From the NCBI RefSeq assembly GCF_000002075.1, contig NW_004797301.1:600311-664310 (forward strand): a DNA stretch of 64,000 nt. Direction: 5' to 3'. This DNA is from Aplysia californica. Lineage: Eukaryota; Mollusca; Gastropoda; Aplysiida; Aplysiidae. The translations under genes and the position numbers were made by a program. Under the pieces are notes generated by a model, which saw only the letters and a list, made by a program, of their open reading frames with translations, made no database searches and was not told where the DNA came from. Positions 13,501 through 27,128 of the stretch are shown here, one piece after another. Each line of letters starts with the position of its first letter. The stretch's first letter is position 1.

Positions 13501-16500
13501 GAGAATCTTCAGATCGTCCCTAAAGGAGTTCTCCCCGTAGCCACGACTCAGGGTGATCTCAAACACCTGGCAGCCGGCAGCGTATGAGGCCAGTCGGCAC
13601 AAGCTCTGTTTGCCACTGCCTGGATGGTGCAGAAAATAGAGGACAATTTAGGAGGAAAAAAGGGGGGACAATCAGAGGTAAAAAGAAATGGAAAAGAAAA
13701 AAGAAAAGAAGTTTGATATTTCTAAAAATCAAAAAGAAAAGGGAAACAGTATTGCAGGAAAGAAAAAAATTTATAAAAGAGAAAGTACTCTTCACGAGAA
13801 TGACAGTGGTTGGCGATAATGAAAGCAATGGATGAAAAGGACAAAAACTAAAACTGAAAACATTTGGAAGTGATTATTGTGGTCTATAAATCTTTGTCCT
13901 TAATATGGCTAATAGAACATGATCTTGGCCTTGAAATAAGAATGCCCACAAAATAAGCGATCTGTCCTCGCACCAGAGCCAAAGCCATCTTAATGTTTCC
14001 AAGCAACAATATTGTCCGTTCATGTGATTTATGAACACCAGCACATGCTGGTGAAAACATAACCTCTTGGTTTTAACACAAGAAGCATGGTATGGTATAT
14101 GTTCAATGCCTCCTTTCAACACTGAAAGGTAATTTAACATAGTTCGATGCATGTTAAATGCCTCTTTTCAACACTGAAAGGTCATTGAAGAGGTGCTACC
14201 TCTATATTCAACATTAAGCTCCAACAACACATAGCCTAATAGGAGGCCCACATTGAAAAATGCCCAGAACAACCAAAATTTAAAGCATATCACATATTAT
14301 ATTTCTACTACGGTCATCCACACCAGAACTCAGTAACTTAGCTAGCGACACTTCAAAAGCTCTCACCTCCCACACCAACAAGAAGGGCGTGACCCCGGTC
14401 CATGCGCAACACGCGGTGAACGCGACACAGATGCTCCAGAGCATCATCAAACAGGACTAGGTTCATGGGCGTGTTGCTTTCATTGTAGTCCTCCAGAATC
14501 TGTGAATGAAGAAGACAAAATATGATATGATGTGTGTTTGTATACTAAAAAGCTCTGCTATTTTTCAGGTGGCAACACTATGTTCAGCGTTCGTATTGTT
14601 CAAACACCAGGTCAAAGCATGGGAAGCTTGATTCGGAATAAATACAAGGTCCGTACTTTGTGGCAAGCTGTCCTCTCAGTTAAGACGTCTTCTTTTCTGT
14701 CCTTGTTTGTGCACATGTTACAGAACACATTGGTTGGGACAAGCAATGACTCATTTAATGGATGGTGACAGTGCACATAAAGAAGTAAGCCAGACTACTC
14801 TTCATTTCCTCTGACATCTAATACTATGAAGGTATAGAACAGATTCAGTATAGACCACAGGTAAGAAACAACAGTTATGATTAGACAAACCTGTGATCTA
14901 TATTCTGGTGACATTATACAAGAAATACTTTTTAAAACAAAAAAAATCAGTGACAAAATGTGAACTATTTTCAGCACCATGATTTTTTTTGCCATAGACA
15001 TAGACAAGGACAGTTGAACAAGATGGCTCTCTCTCTTTGAAATGAAACAAAATGTTTTCAAAAACCCCAGTGACAACATTCGTAAAGAAAATTACTTTTG
15101 GACAGTGATGTCACTGTAATTAGAAACGTAGAAAATTTGTCACTCCTCTCTTTTGGTAAACAAAACATTACAACAACAACAAAAACACAGCCCCATCTGA
15201 GCCAGTGGTGAAATTAACATTACAGTATGTGATTAGCAGATAATATCAAGGTAAAGAAATACCAGAAGACAATTTTTTTTGGTCTTTAAATAATCAACAT
15301 ATTTTTTTTCACTGTTGCTGAAAAAATTTGAGTGAAATGTCTTACAGAAAAAGGAAAAAAATGTGAGAGAAATGCAAACACAGTCTTATATGTCTTAACA
15401 TAACAGTCTTAATATGTTTTTTGTTTTTTTAAATAAACAAAATCACAAAAAAACCTCCCCTGAATTTAAAAACAAGTTATTTTAAAAAAATGTTCTTCCC
15501 AAACTAAGCATCTAACCTACCTCCTGGAAAACAGCTTTGCAGGCCTCATAATCTTGAATATCTTCATACAGCCTGGGCTCTCCTTCATCCAAAGCTGTGC
15601 GGAAGTCTCCGTAGAGGAGGGGGTTCCTTGAAGTGTACTCTGTGTGGGGCTTGAAGTTCTCCTCCAGCAGAGAACCAACTTTTTTCTGTTATAAAACATC
15701 AACAAATGTCATTTGGTAAGTGTTTTACGGCTCTCGCAACTGCGTAAGATCACATGAGCCTGCAGGACACATTAAACATGTTCAGTTTGGTACAAATTTT
15801 GAATTTAGCCCGAGTGGCAGCCAAAGCCAACTCTGCACACGGGACCTCCGAGATTTTTTCCCCTTCATTTGAGAAGGCTAGGTGTTAGATCTTACATACC
15901 ATAAAATCAGGGGTGTGGCTGAAAGACAGTAGTAAAAAGAGCCAAGGGTAGCAGTAGAAAGGAGGGGCAAAGGGGATGGGGGGGGGGGGGAGGGAGTGAA
16001 GACAAAAGCAGAGGACAGAACATTGTTAGAGAACAAGAAAGAAGGTGAAAGGAGAACATGTTTAGAGAAAAAAGTTTTCCATTGCTGTCAAGTTTTGAAC
16101 CAAGGACCTATGGAATGAGAAGCAAACACTATAACCTCTAGACCACAAGAGCACCCAAGAAATGTCAAATAATGTCAGTTCATAACAATACTTATCAAAT
16201 CTTTTCTGTGGTAAACAGATAAGAGCATATCCTTTATACTTATGTGTAATATATAAATGACACATTTTCTCAAAATATATTAGAGTATTATGGGTCTTGA
16301 TTTATTGAGTGTCAGGTCGTGTTGTATCTCTATACAGATGATACTTAACAAATATTGGTTTTGGAATTATTTCTCATTCATCAATGACAAAATGAACTCA
16401 CTGAGACAAGCTCTTTGTCCTGATCATTGATTAAACGATCACTGATGACACGATAGCATTCATTTCTCCACAGCCTCAAGAACTGCTCGGGTTTGCTGAA

Positions 16501-19500
16501 GCGGTCCGGTGTGGAGAGGCACAAGCCATTGTAGATGCGGGACAAATCTCGGAGGTTGAAAATGTAATGGAACTTGGATGGCGTTGGAGGAAGCTCCTTC
16601 ACAATGTGACTGAGGAAAAAAACAAACAAACAAAAAACACACCACTGATTAAAGAAAAGGGGGGAAAAATCTGCTGTCATATTGGATAACACAGACGCAT
16701 TAAATCGAAATAACTTTTTTGCATCAGAGGACTTTAAATTGAATCATATAATGCTACTTTTACTGACATTATTTTGATTTAACAAATATGAGGCGACGTG
16801 GTGAAATCAGGCGCTCGTCAATATAATGAAATTGAAGAAAAACACATTTTTCCAACAGTTTGGCCATTTCTATCAAAATTTTGTTTTTTGGCTATATGCC
16901 TTGAATGTTCAAATGAAAACACATTTCCAAATAAACTTTACTGAAAAACCTTGTTTAAAGGCACAAAACATGTAATTTTCAGTTTTCAAGGAATCTTAAG
17001 CTAATGATGTCCCCAAACTTTGGCAGCCATTTTCTCATTAATTTAACCACTGAAACTAGGCTACCCCACCTTCTCCAATCGCAAATATCTCGACTTCTAT
17101 TCAACCTAGATGGATTTTTTTCCCCCTTGTATTCAAGATCTTTTTTTTTCTTTCATTGAAAGCAAGACAAATGAAAAAGCTTTAAGATGATACCAATGAC
17201 TCTACATGCCCAAAAATTGACAAGCGCCTGATTCCATCCTGTTGTGACCCAAATGCATGCACAAAAAACCCACCTGTAGAGTTCCATGGTCATGTTGGTG
17301 ATGGTTGAGGACAACTCCTGGAGCTCTTTCACAAATGGCTGCAGATGACCCTCCAAGATGGAGTTGTAGATCTTGAACAGTGACTCGTTGTCTGGGAAAG
17401 TCATGTTGAACACAGAGAACAGCGACACAAAACGAGGATCTGTTTCGTTTCTGCCACCACCAGCTTTGCCCATGGCAGCCACATAGCCCATGTCACGCAT
17501 GTTCTTCCAGTTGAGATCTTTGCCACGGTCGTACATTCCACCACGTTCCAGCAGCAGTTTCAGTAGAGCGATAGGCTGCTGAGTGCCATAAGTGTCCACC
17601 TAGCAGAAAAAAACCCAGTAAAACATTCAAATATAATAACAAATATATGCTTTTACGCAATCATCAACACAATTTAGATAATTAAGTAGGCGGGCCTGCC
17701 AGTCAGAGCTAACCTCAGTTGAAAGTAAAGCACCATTCTGAGATACTTGATAAAAATTTCTCCCCACAAGGGAGTGGGACTCAGGTCTCCAGCATGCTAC
17801 GGTAAAGCACCAAACCATTACTCCACAGACAAGGGTCAGACAAATGAATACAACACAAATCATTAAAAGTATTGTCAGAATGCCACATTCAACAGCAAAC
17901 AGCTATTTAGGAGGTCTTAATTCATCCCATGTGAATTCATGATGTATCATCAATATAGATTACTGTACCTATACTAATCAATGGTGCATCATTGATATGC
18001 TTATAGTCTTTTGTTTTCTGTCTTCCTTTGGTTATGCATACATATATTTTATGTCATCATTATTCTTTTTTCAGTTTTATTCACTTAACAATTCTAGTTC
18101 ATTTTCCTTCATTTTGTTATACAGTACTAATAATTATGACTACATTTGATAAAACTAAAAGGTAAATAATAGCCTTCAAAATGAGTACACCGATAGATCT
18201 GTCAGCCTGACAAAAATTTGTCTTGCACAGACATGGAATTGATCCCAGCATCGAATGAGTTAACCCTATCCGTACTTCGTGTTTTACTATCGTATCCATA
18301 CGACATGGGGAACTCTGTGCCCCCACTTTCCAAAGAGGAAGTTTACTTGTTAATCCTATCAGTACGCTTTGCATTAGCAGTCTGTCAAAAAGATTTTTTG
18401 AGAAATACTGACAGTTTCAAAGAGATCTTCATACTAGAAGTTTTCTAAAATGTGAAGAATACAACCCTGGGGGTACAAAATGACCCCAGGGGTTACGGAT
18501 AGGGTTAAGAGACCACATTTCTGTTGCTACTAGTTAATTCCTAAGCACCACAATGTGGTGTCATTGTCCCACATTACAAAGCCCAGATTTATCAGCATTT
18601 GCCGACCTGTGGCATGTTCATGTCATCGATGAAGATGATGAGTCGTTTGCCAGGCGGAGGCCCGTACGTGTCCTTGGTGCGTTTCTCCACGTTGGACTCC
18701 ACATTCCTCTGGACATCCATGGAGGTGGTACGGGAGGAGAAGTTCATGTTCAACAACAACTGAAGAAATAAGAAAATGCAACAAAAAAAAAAGCTTAGTT
18801 TATCAGATTGTGCAAATGTAATTATAAATAATTATTAATCAACTGCTGAGTGTAAGACACTTCGGCGTATGCTATTTTGAAAAGAGATGAAAGTCGGAGT
18901 CTTTCACTGAGAAGTCTAAATGCGTCATAACACGGTGGAATCAGGCACTTGTCAATTTTCGGGCATGTTGAGCTATTAGTATCGTCTTAAAGATTGTTTG
19001 TTTGTCTTGCTTTCAATGAAGAAAATACCTATCTAACATAAAAAGAAGTCAAAATATTTGCCATTGAAGGAGGTGGGTTGCCTCACTCCAGTGGAAAAAT
19101 TAGCGAGAAAATGGCGCCAAAGTATGGTGACTTCCACAGTTTGAGAATCCTTGAAAACTGAAATGTACATTTTTTGTGCCTTTAAGCAACGTTTTTCCAC
19201 AAAATTCACACATAAATATGTTTATTAAATGGATATTTAAGGTGTTGAGCGAAATAAAAAAATTCGATAAAAATTGTCACATCAGCGAAAAAGGTTGTTT
19301 ATTTTGTTTTCATTATTTTGATTTCACCATGCTGCCTCACATATTGTCTTTCTCATTATATTGTGCATAATGGGTTGCTGATGTAACCTTTGAACTAGTT
19401 TGTACTACTATCATTGTACTTGAAATTGTACCCATGGGGATGAATAAAAGTCATCATCATCATCATGTGCCTCTTCCACCCTGGTATTGGATATAGGCCA

Positions 19501-22500
19501 CAAAGAACAGCTCTTCGTCAGTCTCTGTTCTGGAAAATCTTCTCTATATCCAGCCAGCTGTGTCCCATATGCCTGAGATCTGCCTCTAGATCTCGCTCTA
19601 AGGTGGATCTCAGCCTTCCTCTCTTTCTCTTCCCCTGAGGGTTCAGTCTAAAGCTTTTCCTTATGTGCTACTTATTCATTCATTCATTCATTCATTCATT
19701 CATTCATTCATTCATTCATTCGTTCATTCATTCATTCATAAATTCATTCATTCAATCATTCATCCATTTTATGTTTAAAAACTAATATAATATTTTACAA
19801 TTTTTTAATTTATTCATTAATTCATGCTGCTCTTGATATATAAACTCACATGTTGGTCTTGATCCAGAGTCCTCAAGAAATTGGAAGTTGTGGCAGTCTT
19901 CGAGGTACCAGTCTCACCAATCAGAACGACTGGTCTCTTGATGCCGACCATCAGCTGCAGCAGCCACGTGGCTCTCACCGTGTCCACCGTTGGCACGAGA
20001 ATCTCATAGAACTTGAGCTCTGGGTTGTGGACGTACTTGGGCACCATCTTGGACCACGGCATCCACTGTTTCTGCTCAGCGTCGTAGAAGAACTCATACA
20101 GGGTCTGGTGTCCTGGTAGCTCACCTGATTAAAACGTGTCATTGAGAATCACTTCAATATATTACCCCTTTGAGCCCTAGCCACCGGTACAACGATGGAG
20201 CATAATCTGCCCATAGGCCTAGCCACCGGTACAGCGGTGAGCGAGACCCCATCCTCAACCTGGCCCGTCTGAGACAAAACACTTATAGAAAACAGAGATT
20301 ACTACACAAGACGTCACTGATTATTCGGAAGATCTTTCTGAATTAGATGCTGGTAATGACAAGGACTACCCTGAGTGGGATATGGAATGTGATTCTGATG
20401 AACACATGAATGTTAGTCATATATTGCTCAGGGGCTCAGGCAGAGGGGCACAGTAGCCTCAGAAGGTCACGGCTCAAAGGGGTAAAGAAAGAATGAATGA
20501 TACTTATTTTATTTATTAGAAAAGAGACAGAGCTCAGTCAACAAACATCCCGAATCATGAATTCCAATTATGAATGCAAAAAGTGTCTAGATACCCTAGC
20601 AGACAGAAGAATTAAGTTATCTAAGGCCTGTAATCTACAACAACCCTTCCTTTTCAGAACAAATTGGATTATCACTGAGTTTTGAAAAGTATTGAGATTT
20701 ACAAAAAGAATAAAGTTAAAGATCTGGTTACATCACGGAACAAACAACGCACTTTTTCACTCAACCTGTCCAAGATTAATCATAAACCCAGCAGTCAGAA
20801 AATCAATGAATAAACAAATAAACAAAATTTCATGGCACTTTACCCTCCATTGTAATTGCCATCCTTCCCAACATACAAAGATAAGACGTTTTGAGCCTTA
20901 CCAATCAATAGAAGGATTCCTTGTGAATCAAAGTACTCCGGATGTGTTAAATAATATTTTCCACCTCGACTCCATCAGAATCCGTAATTAGAGTAAATGG
21001 TCTTACTCACTCACAGTTTGGTTCTTGAAGTTTTTAAATAAAAGAATATGTATTTAAGACAAATAGTGTTTCAAATGTTCATCATGCTTGTGACTGCAAA
21101 TGGAGAGGTGTAAATTGAATAAAAATTGTGTGGATGATTATTGTAGTGAGGGGACTAAACTGAGCATGAAGCTCCCAGTCTTGAAAATCCATTCATTAAA
21201 ACATTCCAACCAAGAAAGATAGACAGCACACACTGTGACCAGAAAAAAGATGAAATCAAAACACACCTTTAGATAAAATTTTATGTGATTTATTCTAATA
21301 TTGACTTATTCAAGACTTGTTTGACTTTCTGAACACATTTTGAAAAAGAAAGGAAAAGAATCCCCCCCCCCCTTAAAAAAAAAATATTGTAATGTTTGCA
21401 AACAGTTTTAAAAGTACTCCATAAAAACACACTCAACATGCACCTCATCAACAGAACAAACCCATAATCTTTCATGATTTGCTTAACTAGCATCATGAGC
21501 AGAAGCGGAGGAGGAAGTTATAGTATCTGCAGAGGTATATATTTTTGTTCATGCTATACATTTTTTGTGAAAATTTATAAGTGAACATACAAAAAACATT
21601 TAGTGATTGTTGATGAAGTAGAAACCAATAAGGGAAAAGAGAAAGGGAGAACAAAAACAAGCCCACTTTCAATGGCCGCCCGCTGCAGTCGCAGTGCACT
21701 TACTCAGAAATTCCTTCATTTTCTTTCGGAAATGCATGGCAGCCACTTGAAGCAAAAATATTAATGAGCTTTTAAGGCAGACAGAGAAGTACTAAATATA
21801 ATATCGACTGCTTTGTGTACAACTCCGCCACACACCATTTTGAAAAAAAAGACACACGACGGAATCTTACACCAAGTAGCCTAGATAAGCTTGATATTTC
21901 TTTATCATTCTTTTAGAAAACAAAAGTGTTTCCCAACATATTAACAGACACAGTCTATTTGAAAGTTTGAAACAGAAATTGTATGGCACTGTTAAATAAA
22001 TACTTAATTGAGAAGTTCACAAGATGTTACGTGTTTATAATCAAAATATCTAGAAAAATAATCACAAGTATAATCTTATTTCATTCAGCGGGTTCAGGAA
22101 CTTATCTCATGATGTTCCTACAGAGCTAATCCATGTTGCTCCATCAAAATAAAGAGTGTAAGAGAAAATTGTTGTAAACTGCAAAGTTTTCTTTTCATGC
22201 AACTGATAATCGTAAACAAAATTCATAAATATTGTGATGATGACTTCCATACAGCTGTCTCTCTTCTTGAGACACTGAACATTAAATTGCATGAAGAATT
22301 TACAAAAGTCATTTGGATCGTGTAAAGAATGTGTTGAAGAAAAGTAATATATATAAGAAAGAAGAAAATCATTCCTGGCCTCTCCTTGTAGATTAACTGT
22401 GGTTTTGTACTTCACAGTAAGTCCTTGCATTGTTGGGACAGATTCGTTAAAATCTGTCTTTACAAAGACACATTTTAGTTTTAGAAAGAGCTTTAGTTAT

Positions 22501-25500
22501 AGTTTTACAGCACTTGCCATTCAAATATATTATATAAGTGCCGAAGATAACAGGTGCTACTATAAAGTAACATACAAAGAAAAGAAGGTGGAGAGATACG
22601 GACACTAGATGTTTGATAGAAAAGAAACCACCTGCATCAGAGCACCCTCGAACCACCCATAAGACACATTTTACAACTCTCTACTACACTGGGGTTCCCT
22701 CAAGACAAAAAACTCTCAGGGTGGTTCAATAGGAGCGGACCATAGTTTTCTTGTGTCTCACCTCTAAGCCAAAGACAAGACAGAGAGTGAACTTTGCATG
22801 CAAGTCAAACAAAGTGGGCCAAGGAAGAATATACAAATCAACTGAACCATTAGATCTAATTCCCCAATTGCCTTCTTCTTTAAGAATAAGATCTGGAACA
22901 GATATTGGCAATCATGTTTTGCCACTCATTTCTCTGTTTTATATTTGCTATTATTCAATTTATTCCTTTTCTTTAGACACAAGTAAATCCATTACAAATA
23001 AATCCAGATCTATCGAAAGCATGCCATGACCCAATTTACTGAGACAAATAAAAATGATTAAAACATTAGATACAACCCAGAATTCCCTGTCATTCACAAT
23101 TATCACTTTCCATTTCTTTTTTAACACAAGTAAAAGGAAATATCAGACATAAAGGTAATATCAGGCAGAAACCCACTATATCAAACATAAATAGACTGTG
23201 ACATCAATTTACCGGGAGATGCGTATTTGGTTTCCTCCTGTACCAAGGTCAGTGAGGCCAGGTACTTGACGTAACCATCAAACTTGACTCTTCCATCCTC
23301 CAGAAGACATGCACCCACAGACCAGATGAGAGACTGGATGAAAAGCGCCTCCAACTCTGTGGGCTCTGGGAATTCTTTGACCAACAAAGCATTCAGCATC
23401 ATGGTCAGTTGGTTCACCTGGAGGAAGAATAAAAAAGATAACATAGTCCAGTACTTTATATTTCTGGCACACATTCGGTACTACATGATTGTTACTGTGA
23501 ATACCACAATAGACCATAAATCACTGATCTCGTCACTGTAGAGACATTGTGCAGACAAAATAAAGGAAGAGATTTCTGGGTATTTAAAAAAAAAAAGAAA
23601 GTCTCCATTCTTCTGAGCAAATTTGCAAGCCTGTAACATTAAGTCAGTTTAACAGAAACTTTCAGAGTGAGTATCAGCCTGAGCGAAACACACAACTAAA
23701 AAGGAAAGCGGCCTTGCACAGACACTGGCCATTATGCTCCTCTACAAACAACTGGAACAAAAATATTGGGTTGCATACATTAGACCCCATTCCCATGAAT
23801 AATTACAATAATTCTAAATAATATTTCAACAATCAGTTTCAGTCTATGACCAATGCATTTGTAGAAACAGTTTCAGGGTATCTTTATATAAGGCTTCCAG
23901 AGTACAGCTCAGAATAGAATACTGTCTTTGGGATTCCAGAAGCAGGCATTCATAAGACATGATCAGCCCAGAAAAGCAGTCCTTTTGAGAATAGACAACA
24001 GACTCTCGGCATTTGCCCTTTTGAGAACTTTAGCACCAGGCATTTTGTCCTGCCATTTGATGCAAAGAATACTCCTGAGACAAATCAGATAAATAAAAGA
24101 GTAAAAAATAATAACAATGGTACTCTCCATCCACGCTTAATTCAAGGGAAATCAGATTCCCTACCAGCCTATTATGTAGTGCAATGGTAAGGTCCTTTAG
24201 CATTGCACATTCATGACTTGAGGTCAGCTACTGCATGAGGAACTTTATTTTATCAAGCATCTCTCTGCTAACAAGCAGTATCCTACTAAGTCTGGGTTGG
24301 CCCCGATATGCATGGTCATTTCAACCCTCCTTGCAAATAGACTAAGTTTAATGAGGGGTGTAAAACACTATATTCAAAGTCCTTAACACAATGTCACAAC
24401 CTACTGAAAGCATTTTTTAAACAAAGCAGCCAGAAACACGCAGAGACATGAATTACCATTACTGGTCACTACCCTCATTATCTTTCTATGATAGAAAGGA
24501 GCAGCTCACCATGTTCAAGTTGGTCAAGGGCACGATAGTCTTCATCTTCTCCCCTTGGCGGCCATCTTGAATACCCTCTATGACCAGGTCTATGCAGTTG
24601 GGCACGTACTTCTCGTAGAGCAGGTTCAGGTCGTCTTGTTCCTGTTTGGTGGGTCGAGTCGCCACCCACTTCTGCCAGTAGGGCTTGTAGCCCAGGTTTT
24701 TCGGATCAACGTAGACCATACCACAACGAGAAATAGTGGCAGGAGAGGCATACTGAAGGTCAAATACCTGAAGAAAAGACATTTTGATGTGAGTCCAAGA
24801 TATGTTTTGCCAAGCCTCAAAACAGGACATAACTTCAAAGGTAGCAAAATATTTCTCTCTGTACCAATGATTAATTTTTGAGTTCTGAGATCTTCCATGA
24901 CGAAGAGCTTGTCATTAAAAGTCAAGAACATTTCAAAAGACTTACAAACAACTCTCAACTAACATTAATCTTTTAGACTCTTTCTGAATATTGTTTTTTG
25001 GGGGTCTAAACGTAATTAATTAGTTGCTCAATTTGGCTACAAGGAAGATGTACAAAATAACTTCATGTAAGCATAACCATCGCTCAAAAGGTAACATATG
25101 ATATATCAAATTGAAGGAAATTGAATGAAAAATACATTCCAACATGAGACAAGGATTAATTTTAATGAGGAAATTAAATTTTGACGGAAAAAATCACACT
25201 CACCAGAAGTGGGAAAACAAATTAGCATAGCTATCTTACCATATACAGGCCAAGAGAATAATCCCCAAATTTCTAAATGCGCAGCTTTTCATTTGAAAGC
25301 AATATTCCACATTTTTTTTACGGTTATACATCGTTCTGTTGATTCAAGACCGCAGGAACTAATTCACTCTTTCACCAAACCAATGCTTTGACAAAGTGAA
25401 ACTAGAGGTTTTCATTTTCTAAATCCTTTCCAAGTTTTCAATAATAATAATAAGTACTTATAAAGGACAGATCATGTTACAACAAAACAAAACTGAGGCA

Positions 25501-27073
25501 CCCTATCATTGCCTATATATTGGAAATACGTCTGCAAGGGGAGTGGACTCTCGCCGATATATCGGGGATACTTTCGGAAAAAATTTTTTAAACACTTATT
25601 TTTAAAAAAGGATAAAAATTAATACATCCCCTTTCTCTCCCCCCGCAAAAAGCCCCAAATGCATATATCTTTAAAAAATATCTTTAAAAGTAATCACAAA
25701 AGCTTTTTTCATAAACAAATATTCAAATTTTGAGAACTGTAAAAATAAACATTAATTTTTAAAGAATGAAATAAACATCAAAACCAACATGACAATAACA
25801 GAATGATAAGAAAAGAAAAAAAGGAGATATTTTTGTTAAATAAAGTTATGTAACAAAATGGCAGAGCATATCTAAGCCAAACCATTAACAACATAGCTCA
25901 GGTGACAAAATGGCGGAGCGTATCTAAGCTAAATCTTAAACAAACATTATTAACATGGGTGACAAACTGGCGGAGTGTATCTAAGCCAAACCTCAAACAA
26001 CATGGCACAGTGCTTCTGCAGCCGAATTCTCTCTCCATTGGCCAGTGTGAGCAGCCTGTTGTCGTCCATGACAGAGTTCATGTTCTCTACCCACAAGGCA
26101 TCCACATCCCCGTCGTAGACAATGTACTTCCTTTCACTTTTGTCTGTGGGCCGGTTGATGTCACGGAAAATGTTGGACAGGAGGCCGTCAGTCCAGTCTC
26201 GGGTCACTGGGTCAAGGATACCGTACAGCTCGATGACCGACCGGTCTTTTGGGTTGATGACAAACAGCTTGGTGGTGATACCCAACCTGGGGATAAAGAT
26301 GTTTAAAAGTCACTTTGCTTATTCAGTTTGTTCGAGTAAACAGAAGTATATCAGCTCAATAGATAAATGATAAAATTGACCTTTATTGATCCATATAGGA
26401 AAATTTGCTATACAATGACATAACATATATTATATCCATATACATAAATGCATGAATACATAGAAACATACATACTTAAACTCACAAATGTCCTAAAAAC
26501 ATGCCACTGCTAGTTGTCCCTGTGCAGCACCTTGTTATTTTTTTTTTAAGTTAGGGTTATTGTGTCTTGCTCATGGACACACAACCACAAACCTCAACAA
26601 TTCACATGAATCTAGGTCACTAAAAATATCCCAGCAATGCAACGCAGTTGGCTGTGGACTTGAACCCAAGACAGTATTATCATCCCTTGCTCTACCAACA
26701 AACTGCCTTTTCAAATAAGCGTTTTAATGACTTTAAAGAAAGGGCCAGGTTCTCATTCCTTGAAATGACATAAGCAATTCCATCTTTTTAGACAACAAAC
26801 ATCCCTTGTTCCCTCAAATAAAAACATCAGTCAGAAGCAAAAGACCTAGGCTTCTGATCTGTAACAAAGAAAGATATAGAAGATCATTTTTATCATCATC
26901 TATCAAAATGCTTCAATCTTAACCATCTTGTATAAGTATACTTACGACCTTAGAGCATGCATCAAAATAACATTGAGTGTGTATCTAGCTTACGATTATT
27001 ATTGTTTATATAGCTGCTCATTTATATTATGCATGTGATTGTAAGCCTACGTGTGTGTGCATGTGTGTGTGTG

Positions 27074-27128
<55 letters not shown>

